This document shows, in pieces, positions 3,451 through 9,632 of a DNA stretch of 9,632 nucleotides. The notes under the pieces were generated by a model that had not been told where the DNA came from, made no database searches, and worked only from the letters and a program-made list of their open reading frames with translations. The DNA comes from Ruminococcus sp. (GTDB lineage Bacteria; Bacillota; Clostridia; Oscillospirales; Ruminococcaceae), in contig JAAVHM010000117.1 in NCBI GenBank assembly GCA_014799675.1, positions 1-9,632 of the forward strand. Direction: 5' to 3'. Position 1 is the first letter of the stretch, and each line of letters begins with the position of its first letter. Made by a program: the position numbers and the translations under genes.

Positions 3451-5802
3451 TTACTCTCCTATCAGAAGCTCACGGGGAGCGATTTTTTTCACCCGCAGCG
3501 ACATCAGGCAAGCCGCGCCGAACGCGAATATTACAAGCACGATACCCGAAATTACGCACAATTCCACAGGAATGATAAAGTTCCCCTTGACAATTCCGAT
3601 ACCGCTTAGGAACACCGCAAAAAGCGGATTTATCAGCCGCATACTTACAGCAATTCCAACAGCTGTGGAAATTATTACAGACGGCATAAAGCTCATTGCG
3701 GTCTGCACCACAAGCTGGGTCGTTGTATAGCCGAGAGCCTTTAAAATGCCGTAATCACGCTTCTTGTTGTTAAGCATTGTACGCACAAGCAGGTACATTA
3801 CAAAAATAATCACAATGCAGCTTATTATCACAATTGCTATTACGAGGAACGTCATCAGCATAACATACACGCCGCCTGTGCTTTCCAATATCGCCTGAAT
3901 ATTCTGCGCGGCGTTTACGTCGCTGCCGAATTGGTCGGACAGCTCTGCGCTGAAATCGTCAATATCTATATCCTCCGCCAAATTGATATAGTAGGTAACA
4001 TTAGGCAGGGAGCTTAATTTTTCATAGCCCTCACGGGTCATAATACAGTCCTTGCCGAGATTGTTGGAGTTCTGAGTATATCCCGAAACAATATATTTTT
4101 CTTCGGAATTTCCCACCTTAAGAGCAATTTCATCGCCGATTTTTATATTGTTGTCCTTTGCGTATTTTGCCGCAATTGAGATCTCATTGCCGTATTTGGG
4201 GTAACGTCCCTCTATAGACATACTCTGATTATTCAGCTTGGAGCAGTCGCCCGCCACAGATACGAACAGGGAAAGACCGTCAACGTGCTGTACCTCCATA
4301 TTATTGTTGGTGAACAGATAGAATTTTTCCACGCGGCTGTCGTTCTCCAGTACGGAAACAAGCTCGTCTTCCCTGTTAAGGTTGACGTTTATCGCAAAGT
4401 CCGCAAACTCTCCCGCTATCATTTCTACCATGGGCTGTATATCAACTATAGTATTTCTGAACGAGGTTGCGGAAAACACCAAAACCAGCGAAATAACAAG
4501 CATTGTAACGCATACCGTGACGTTCTGTTTAAGTCCGCTTAGTGTGGTTTTCATTGCAAGGGCGGCGTTTATGGGCAGAGAAGTTTTTTCAAGGGGCAGG
4601 TGATTTTTCTTGAAATTATGGGTGGAAATTCCCTGCCGCATTGCCGTTATGGGTTCGATTTTCTTTATCTTTTTTGCGGAAAAATACACCGCCGCCGAGA
4701 CAATTCCCATAATAAAAATTACCGAAAACAATACGGGCAGGGGTTGGAAACGCACCGCATAGGGAATGCCCGTCTGTGCTATCATCATTTCATTTACCGC
4801 GGGAAAAACGCAGTAGGAAAGCATAGTGCCGATAACCGCGGCAGCTGCGGAAACTCCCGCGAACTGGGCAAGCAGTGCCGAAACCAGCTGTCCGCTTGTG
4901 TAGCCCACGGCTTTCAGCGCGCCTAAATTCTGCATATTTTCCTGAATGTAATTTGCGATATTTGAGGCGATCACAACCACGCCGATAAGCAGTACCAAAA
5001 ACGCCATTGCGCTTAAAATTCCCGCGCATATCATTTGTGAAATATACCTTGATGTGGTAACTAATTTGTAGTCGTTTGACGTTACAACAACGTCGGGAAA
5101 TTCCTTTGCTATCTCGTCTTTAAGCTCTGTGCCTATCTCCTCGCATTTCTCTATGTCGGTTACTCTTGCGGAAACATACACGGAGTTCAGCGCGGCGGTT
5201 TCTTTTGAAAATTCCTCAAACTTATCCTCCGTCAGCAGTAACGCCGTCATTCCGCAGTTGTGAGAACCGTTCATTGCGCTGTTGAAAAATCCGCACACGG
5301 TGAACTCGAAATCTTCACCCAAAAGGGTTATTTTTACCGTATCGCCGACGGAGTAATTATTTCCCGTGCCGTAAAGCATGGGGAGGTAAATTCCGCTTTT
5401 GATATCGCTGTCCTCGGTAATTTCAAAGCTTCCCACATTTCTGGAAAGAGCGTCCTCCTTTTCAAGCAGCACTCCAAGCTGGGATATTTCGCCGCCGTTG
5501 TACTCAAAAGACATGGGTTCGCAGAACGCGTCGCCGACGGTAAATTCCGTAATATCGGAACGTTCTTCAAGGGTTTCCGAAATAAAATCTTTGAAATCGT
5601 CGCCCACCACATATGCGGCAATATTTACATGACCGTCGTTAAGCCTGTCGTGACAGCGGTCGAAATTTTTTCTGTAGTCCATTGAAAGCATAAGCCACAA
5701 ATTCATCATCAGCGAGGAAAGCAGAACGAGGACGATAATTGCGGCGGTCTGACCCTTTGCCTTGCGGATATTTGAACGGGCAAGCAGTATATTTCTGTAC
5801 AT
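3451..5802 (-). CDS. ABC transporter permease with tandem FtsX/MacB-type domains
   Basis: Membrane subunit of a MacB/FtsX-type (type VII) exporter working with the ATPase encoded just upstream. The 783-residue protein is two similar halves. Predicted membrane segments are about 20-41, 257-281, 307-331 and 355-375 in half one, and 429-446, 646-673, 701-722 and 745-768 in half two. Each half has an extracellular domain of about 200 residues (45-255, 450-645). Each carries the conserved cytoplasmic helix motif, NLGALKAVGYTSGQL at 292-306 and DYGILKALGYTTTQL at 683-697. The start at 5802 lies one base past the ATPase stop, with GGGGTGG upstream, so the two are translationally coupled. The topology is that of tandem-FtsX permeases rather than ten-segment BceB. 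The substrate is unknown; the adjacent two-component system suggests envelope stress or antimicrobial peptides. Confidence 0.9.
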   Translation of the reverse strand: MYRNILLARSNIRKAKGQTAAIIVLVLLSSLMMNLWLMLSMDYRKNFDRCHDRLNDGHVNIAAYVVGDDFKDFISETLEERSDITEFTVGDAFCEPMSFEYNGGEISQLGVLLEKEDALSRNVGSFEITEDSDIKSGIYLPMLYGTGNNYSVGDTVKITLLGEDFEFTVCGFFNSAMNGSHNCGMTALLLTEDKFEEFSKETAALNSVYVSARVTDIEKCEEIGTELKDEIAKEFPDVVVTSNDYKLVTTSRYISQMICAGILSAMAFLVLLIGVVVIASNIANYIQENMQNLGALKAVGYTSGQLVSALLAQFAGVSAAAAVIGTMLSYCVFPAVNEMMIAQTGIPYAVRFQPLPVLFSVIFIMGIVSAAVYFSAKKIKKIEPITAMRQGISTHNFKKNHLPLEKTSLPINAALAMKTTLSGLKQNVTVCVTMLVISLVLVFSATSFRNTIVDIQPMVEMIAGEFADFAINVNLNREDELVSVLENDSRVEKFYLFTNNNMEVQHVDGLSLFVSVAGDCSKLNNQSMSIEGRYPKYGNEISIAAKYAKDNNIKIGDEIALKVGNSEEKYIVSGYTQNSNNLGKDCIMTREGYEKLSSLPNVTYYINLAEDIDIDDFSAELSDQFGSDVNAAQNIQAILESTGGVYVMLMTFLVIAIVIISCIVIIFVMYLLVRTMLNNKKRDYGILKALGYTTTQLVVQTAMSFMPSVIISTAVGIAVSMRLINPLFAVFLSGIGIVKGNFIIPVELCVISGIVLVIFAFGAACLMSLRVKKIAPRELLIGE

Positions 5803-5803
5803 A

Positions 5804-6562
5804 TTACCACCCCATTCTTGTGAGAAATTCCGACAGCTTATTGTGTCTTTCCTCGTCGTTCGGAGCGTATTTTCCGAGGTCGCATTCGCCCATGACAATG
5901 CCGTCCTTTAAGTACAGAATACGGTTTCCCCGCCGCGCGGAACGCATATCGTGAGTTACCATTACAACGCTTTGTCCCTGCTCGTTGAAGCTTGTGAGGG
6001 TGTCCAGGACGTCAAGTCCCGACTTTGAATTAAGCGCGCCTGTAGGTTCGTCCGCAAAAAGAATTTCGGGGGAATTTATCAGCGCGCGGACAATTCCTGC
6101 TCTCTGCGCCTGACCGCCGGAAATTTGCGTGGGGAATTTGCTAAGGGTCTCCTCGGAGATATCCACCGCCTTGAAAAGCTCCCTCGCCTTTGCGGCAAGA
6201 GCCTTTTTGTCCTTGTTCACAAGCAGACCCGCCGCAAGGACGTTATCCAGGACGCTCATTGTGTCGATAAGATAAATCTGCTGGAACACAAATCCGCAAT
6301 GCTCCTTTCGGAACAGCGCAAGACCGTCGGAACTCAGATCCGTGATTACCTTGTCGCCGAATGTGATCTTGCCGAGAGTGGGAGTGTCCATTCCCGAAAG
6401 CGCGTACAGAAGCGTGGATTTTCCCGCACCCGACGCGCCCATGATTACCGTGAAGTCGCCCTTGTAAAGCTCTAAGTCAATGTTTTTCAGAACGTGCTGC
6501 ATTGCCCCTCCGCTGGAGAAGCTTTTGCTTAAACGTTCGGTTTTAATTAAAGTATTTTTCAT
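5804..6562 (-). CDS. ABC transporter ATP-binding protein, MacB/FtsE-like
   Basis: Cytoplasmic ATPase driving the FtsX-type permease encoded next. The 252-residue protein is a complete nucleotide-binding domain of the LolD/MacB/BceA type: Walker A GASGAGKS (42-49), Q-loop near Gln94-Gln95, signature ISGGQ (147-151), Walker B ILFADE (167-172), D-loop GALNSKS (175-181) and H-loop His204 in VTHD. The signature starts with Ile and the D-loop has Asn where Asp is more usual; neither is expected to abolish activity. The stop codon TAA is followed after one base by the permease ATG. Translation probably starts at 6562, where AAAGGA lies about 11 bases upstream, slightly far. Its own promoter with tandem repeats lies upstream at 6588-6642, so it can be expressed separately from the regulator pair. 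Confidence 0.93.
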   Translation of the reverse strand: MKNTLIKTERLSKSFSSGGAMQHVLKNIDLELYKGDFTVIMGASGAGKSTLLYALSGMDTPTLGKITFGDKVITDLSSDGLALFRKEHCGFVFQQIYLIDTMSVLDNVLAAGLLVNKDKKALAAKARELFKAVDISEETLSKFPTQISGGQAQRAGIVRALINSPEILFADEPTGALNSKSGLDVLDTLTSFNEQGQSVVMVTHDMRSARRGNRILYLKDGIVMGECDLGKYAPNDEERHNKLSEFLTRMGW

Positions 6563-6587
6563 AATAAAAACCGTCCTTTCACGTTCA

Positions 6588-6642
6588 ATTATACTTATTT
6601 AAATCTTAAGTGTCTTTAAGCAATTCTTAAATATTCCTTAAA
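6588..6642 (-). promoter_or_regulatory. Transporter promoter with tandem OmpR-type binding repeats
   Basis: Minus strand: -10 TATAAT (6593-6588) and a weak -35 AAGACA (6616-6611) with a 17-base spacer. Four repeats, TTTAAGG, TTTAAGA, CTTAAAG and CTTAAGA, start at 6642, 6631, 6620 and 6610, spaced 11, 11 and 10 bases, thus on one face of the helix. OmpR-family regulators bind direct repeats with this period, and a weak -35 is typical of an activated promoter. The neighbouring response regulator is the likely activator. Confidence 0.6.
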
Positions 6643-6645
6643 TCG

Positions 6646-7911
6646 TTAAATCGTTCCGCTTAGCTTAATAAATATTTCTGCGGAAAGACCGTGCTGTCCG
6701 TTTTCAATAACAAGCTCTCCGCCCATTTCTTTCATAAAGCAGTCGGAAATATACAGTCCGAGACCTGCTCCGTCAATATTTTCCGAGTTCTTGCCCCGCT
6801 TGAATTTTTCCTTTAGGAACGGTATTTCTTCATTTGGAACACCGCCGCCGAAGTCCTCGATTTTTACCGAAAGACGGTTATTTTTCAGCAAAATTTCCAC
6901 GTCTATTTCAGTGTTTGCGTACTTGTAGGAATTCGCAAAAATATTGTCGAAAACCTGCTGCAAACGAAGCTTGTCCGCATAGATAAGGCAATCGGGAACA
7001 GCGGGAATTTCGGCGTAATGGAAATAATCCGCGCCAGCTAACATTTCGGAAATTTCGTCGCTTTCCATATCGACAGGCTCAACGGTGAGCTGCTGCAATT
7101 CCTCCAAGGTCGCCGAAAAAAGGTTTGTAACAAGGGTGTTTATCTGGTCTGCCTTGTGAATAATGTGGGTGAAATTCTGACGGTTTTTTTCGTTTTCGGA
7201 AATCGCCGCGCCCACCTCAGAAGCCGCCTTTATGCTTGCAACGGGGGGTCTTATATCGTGGGAAAGCTTTGCCACAAGCTCCTTTTTCTCGGCGTTTGCA
7301 CGGGCTTCCGCAAGCCTTGCTTTTTTCAGCTCGGAGCGCATTATGTCGAAGCTTTCTGTAAACGCGCCGAAAATATTTCCCCTGTCCATTTTCAGAGGAA
7401 TATCAAGATTTCCTCCCGCAACGCTTTCGGCGAAGCCCTCTAATTTTTTGAAAGGTTTTATTACCGCAAAATAAATGTACACCGAATATGCCGCGCAAAT
7501 TATAAACTGGACTGCCGCCGCAAACACGATTACCGTGACGGTTTTCTTTCTGCTTTCGGCAAGACCTTTACGGCTGTTGTTGTGGATAATTATTTTCCCC
7601 ACAGGAACGTTTTCCGCTTCAATGTCAAGTATCGTGTCGCGGTTTATGACCGCTTCGTTTATGCTTTCGCTAAGTCCCACTTTCGTTCGGAACAGCATTT
7701 TCCCGTCTCCGTCAAGGACGGTGTAATCAAGGCTTGTGGAATTTCTGTGAGAGTAAATATTTTCCCAATCAGATTGTACCGACTGCACCGCCGCGTTTAT
7801 CTCAACAGCATCCTGCAAGTCGTTACCGTCAGTATTCATAAACCAAATGAGAACGGAAATTTCCGCCAAAAAAATTACTGCCATGCAGGTCAGAAAAGCT
7901 TTATATTTCAT
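6646..7911 (-). CDS. Sensor histidine kinase of a two-component system
   Basis: Membrane kinase predicted to sense an envelope signal and phosphorylate the regulator encoded just upstream. The 421-residue protein has membrane helix 1 (about 7-24), an extracellular sensor of about 100 residues (25-124), helix 2 (125-150), a HAMP linker (about 148-200), an HisKA domain with H-box SHDIRPP (phospho-acceptor His218) and an HATPase_c domain. The latter shows N-box FDNIFANSYKY (321-331), G1 DFGGGVP (353-359) and G2 GAGLGLYI (381-388). ATG 7911 is chosen because AGAGGG precedes it by eight bases; the in-frame ATG at 7947 lacks such a site. A sizeable extracellular domain argues against the intramembrane-sensing BceS type. 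The gap to the regulator is 53 bases, and no terminator separates it from the transporter genes. Confidence 0.92.
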   Translation of the reverse strand: MKYKAFLTCMAVIFLAEISVLIWFMNTDGNDLQDAVEINAAVQSVQSDWENIYSHRNSTSLDYTVLDGDGKMLFRTKVGLSESINEAVINRDTILDIEAENVPVGKIIIHNNSRKGLAESRKKTVTVIVFAAAVQFIICAAYSVYIYFAVIKPFKKLEGFAESVAGGNLDIPLKMDRGNIFGAFTESFDIMRSELKKARLAEARANAEKKELVAKLSHDIRPPVASIKAASEVGAAISENEKNRQNFTHIIHKADQINTLVTNLFSATLEELQQLTVEPVDMESDEISEMLAGADYFHYAEIPAVPDCLIYADKLRLQQVFDNIFANSYKYANTEIDVEILLKNNRLSVKIEDFGGGVPNEEIPFLKEKFKRGKNSENIDGAGLGLYISDCFMKEMGGELVIENGQHGLSAEIFIKLSGTI

Positions 7912-7964
7912 TATTATTACCCTCTGTTTTTTACATAACATTTTCAAATTAAAAATTAATAGTA

Positions 7965-8672
7965 TTATTTATCAAGATTATTCTGCCCGCGGGGGCTTCC
8001 CCGCCCGATAAATTTGTAGCCGTCGCCCCACACGGTAACTATGTATTTCGGGTCGCTTTGGTCGCGTTCTATCGCTTCCCGAATTTTTCTTATGTGGACG
8101 TTCAGCGTGCCGTCTCCCGTGAATTTGTCCTCCCATACGTTATCGAAAATTTCCTGCTTGGAGACTACCCTGTTTTCGTTTTTCATAAGATAGGTCAGCA
8201 GCTTGAATTCCAGAGCCGTAAGCTTTGCGGGAGTTCCGTCCGCAAGAACCTGTTTGGCGTTGAAATCAACGGTAAGCCAGCCGTCGGAATAAGCTGTATC
8301 CGCGCTTTGTCCGTAACGCTTCAGAACCGCCTTGACCTTTGCAAGCAGAACGCCGAGAGAATAGGGCTTCTGGATATAATCGTCGCCGCCGATATTCAGG
8401 GCGATAATTTTATCGTCGTCGCTTGACCGTGCGGAAATAAACAAAATCGGTATCTGTGTTTTTTCGCGAAGTTCTCTGCAAAGGTCAAAGCCGCTGTCGT
8501 CCCCTAAATTTATGTCAAGGAGCAGCAGGTCGGCAGAATTGTTTTCAAAAAAGCTTCTGCATTCTTCCGCGCTGTACACAACAGCGGCAGTTACGCCGAA
8601 CAGTTCAAAATATTCCGCTGTGCTGTCCGCAAGCATTTTTTCGTCGTCTATTATCAGGCAATCGTATTTCAT
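7965..8672 (-). CDS. OmpR/PhoB-family response regulator
   Basis: DNA-binding regulator paired with the kinase encoded next, likely controlling the ABC transporter promoter. The 235-residue protein has a receiver domain (about 3-118) with acidic pocket Asp9 and Asp10, phospho-acceptor Asp53 in LLLLDINLGD, Ser80 and Lys102 in the QKP motif. A winged-helix domain follows (about 128-224), including LTALEFKLLTYL, the recognition helix region NVHIRKIREAI, and the final hairpin VWGDGYKFIGR. Members normally end here. This one carries eleven extra residues, GSPRGQNNLDK, largely encoded by the 24-nt GC repeat. AAGGAG stands seven bases before ATG 8672. Confidence 0.95.
   Translation of the reverse strand: MKYDCLIIDDEKMLADSTAEYFELFGVTAAVVYSAEECRSFFENNSADLLLLDINLGDDSGFDLCRELREKTQIPILFISARSSDDDKIIALNIGGDDYIQKPYSLGVLLAKVKAVLKRYGQSADTAYSDGWLTVDFNAKQVLADGTPAKLTALEFKLLTYLMKNENRVVSKQEIFDNVWEDKFTGDGTLNVHIRKIREAIERDQSDPKYIVTVWGDGYKFIGRGSPRGQNNLDK
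7981..8004 (-). repeat. 24-nt GC-rich hairpin repeat, copy 2, inside the regulator gene
   Basis: Reverse complement of 3244-3267, all 24 bases identical. In the coding frame it yields R-G-S-P-R-G-Q-N near the C terminus of the response regulator. As in copy 1, the repeat lies at the 3' end of a gene and in the gene's own orientation. Confidence 0.75.
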
Positions 8673-8705
8673 TTTTATTCTCCTTAAATATTGGTAATGT
8701 TATTA

Positions 8706-8734
8706 TAATAGCACATTAAACAACCAACGTCAAT
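8706..8734 (-). promoter_or_regulatory. Promoter of the regulator-kinase operon
   Basis: Minus strand: TTGACG (8734-8729), a 17-base spacer and TATTAT (8711-8706) with an upstream TGC extended -10 element. Transcription would start about 25-30 bases before the response regulator start codon. No YTTAA repeats like those at 6604-6642 are seen here, so autoregulation by the same site type is not supported. Confidence 0.7.
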
Positions 8735-8740
8735 CCATTT

Positions 8741-8788
8741 ATTTTAATAAAAAATAAACGTTACTGCTTTTTGCAATAACGTTTATTC
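8741..8788 (-). terminator. Terminator downstream of the leucine-rich-repeat gene
   Basis: The arms 8754-8768 and 8774-8788 (outer 11 bp AATAAACGTTA perfect, 14 of 15 pairs overall) enclose a 5-base loop. On the minus strand the hairpin is followed by a T-rich run, and a second T-run follows on the plus strand. It insulates the regulator promoter from the gene upstream. Confidence 0.7.
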
Positions 8789-8919
8789 GGTGTTTTTTAC
8801 TCGTTTTTATCTTAATTTTTTCTTCTGCGGCTTTATATGAACAGTCTTTTTTCACAAAATATCCGACAATTTCTTGAATTAAAAACGCTGCTTCTTTTTA
8901 TTGCAGAAAGCTATGATGA
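8789..8919. other. Spacer between the terminator and the leucine-rich-repeat gene
   Basis: AT-rich DNA with no open frame that has a ribosome binding site. A weak CTGC/GCAG pairing near 8888-8907 is the only structure noted. It would form the 3' untranslated part of the LRR-protein transcript. Confidence 0.4.
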
Positions 8920-9632
8920 TCATGTTTCCGGATCGCTGCCTTTCAGGTGCAGGATCACCTTGGCTTCACAGCCCGGGACAAGCGTCCTGAACAGGTCGTT
9001 TTCTATATAGTCCTCCTCATATGGCGCAAGGACGCTTAAATAGACCTCGGAGCTTTCATAATCTATTCCATTGTCATTTATCTCAATTATTTCGGTTACT
9101 TCGGAGTGGTCGTCATATGCGGGGTATAGTATATTCATCATGTCACAGCCGTCAATGATACCGTTTTCCTCTATAAATTCGGTAAGACTTGCAAGAGGCT
9201 TTTCGCCGCAGTTTTTGATATATAATGTTATGTTATAATAATCGTCGTTTATTTTGTAAGTCTCCACACGGATATCGTCAAAATACTCGGTTTTGAACGG
9301 CTCGGCAAAGCTTACCGTTTTGTCGTTTTCCTCCGTTTCGGAAGCTTCTTCGCCGTCCCCGTTCGTTTCAGTTTCCGGCATTGCCGCTTCAATTTTGCAC
9401 CATGTCATATCCTTTTGCAGGTCGCCTATCTGCTCCTCGGTAAGGTTGGTGGAAATAAGGGTCAGCTTTTTAAGAGACGTCAGAGTTTTAAGGGATCTGT
9501 AGTGCATAAAGCGTACATTTTTCAGGTAAAGTTCTTCAATGTATGTGTTGTTTTCAATGTCCTCCGCGTTAAATGTATCAGGATCTTCACAGTCAATGAT
9601 TATCGTTTTTAATGCGGGACAATCGCCAAGCT
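8920..9632 (-). CDS. Leucine-rich-repeat protein, 5' end outside the window
   Basis: Only the last 236 residues are present; the open frame runs off the right edge, so the start is unknown, and the internal ATG at 9507 is not a credible start because the repeat pattern continues before it. The first 85 visible residues look like leucine-rich repeats, for example YIEELYLKNVRF, SLKTLTSLKKLTLISTNL and a capping stretch ending in MTWCKIEA. An acidic linker (about 86-110, rich in Glu, Asp and Thr) joins a C-terminal domain of about 125 residues with alternating hydrophobic positions suggestive of beta strands. The domain is unfamiliar to me. No membrane anchor or LPXTG motif is seen at the C terminus. 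Such proteins are usually secreted or surface-located in gut Clostridia, but the N terminus needed to show this is missing. The net charge is strongly negative. Confidence 0.75.
   Translation of the reverse strand, partial: LGDCPALKTIIIDCEDPDTFNAEDIENNTYIEELYLKNVRFMHYRSLKTLTSLKKLTLISTNLTEEQIGDLQKDMTWCKIEAAMPETETNGDGEEASETEENDKTVSFAEPFKTEYFDDIRVETYKINDDYYNITLYIKNCGEKPLASLTEFIEENGIIDGCDMMNILYPAYDDHSEVTEIIEINDNGIDYESSEVYLSVLAPYEEDYIENDLFRTLVPGCEAKVILHLKGSDPET

Noticed and set aside
5260..5685. 141-codon plus-strand open frame opposite the permease
   Set aside because: Antisense shadow of the permease extracellular domain, whose own frame shows clear family features; no ribosome binding site or homology signal.
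1..9632. CRISPR array or toxin-antitoxin pair
   Set aside because: No regularly spaced repeats were seen, and the XRE protein has no toxin-like partner gene beside it.

Overview
The window looks like chromosome from a low-to-mid GC Firmicute, most likely a gut Clostridia/Oscillospiraceae (Ruminococcus-like) organism. Strong AGGAGG-type ribosome binding sites, TTGACA/TATAAT promoters, T-tailed terminator hairpins, a CCA-encoding tRNA and a Firmicute-style OmpR/kinase/FtsX-ABC cluster all fit. No gene here fixes the genus.

Left third (158-3243): a tRNA-Leu(CAG) with a consensus promoter is the integration site of a very small mobile element. A perfect 55-bp direct repeat (190-244 and 3189-3243) runs from the first base of the anticodon loop to the CCA end and brackets a 2,999-bp unit. 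The unit carries three genes: a complete tyrosine recombinase, an HUH rolling-circle replication initiator with a two-tyrosine motif, and a divergent XRE repressor. I see no relaxase, capsid, transfer or cargo gene. The noncoding DNA looks like replication and control machinery. There is a 244-bp imperfect palindrome between rep and int (candidate single-strand origin). A CTTGAT hairpin beside a second hairpin upstream of rep is a candidate double-strand origin. A perfect 14-bp inverted repeat on the predicted rep start site is a candidate operator, between mirror-image divergent promoters. The element also carries its own terminator just behind the tRNA, replacing the chromosomal one pushed 3 kb away.

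Junction (3244-3450): chromosomal flank with a 24-nt GC-rich hairpin repeat, the displaced tRNA terminator and two further terminators.

Middle and right (3451-8740), all on the minus strand and read right to left: an OmpR-type response regulator, its sensor kinase, an ABC ATPase and a tandem-FtsX permease. The regulator pair has its own promoter. The ATPase/permease pair has a second promoter preceded by four YTTAA repeats spaced 11, 11 and 10 bp, the layout expected for OmpR-family binding. The likely circuit is kinase senses an envelope signal, regulator activates the transporter, and the transporter exports or clears a peptide, lipid or antimicrobial. A second copy of the 24-nt GC repeat forms most of the regulator's unusual C-terminal tail.

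Right edge (8754-9632): a strong hairpin ends the last gene, a 5'-truncated leucine-rich-repeat protein with an acidic linker and a C-terminal domain I do not recognise.
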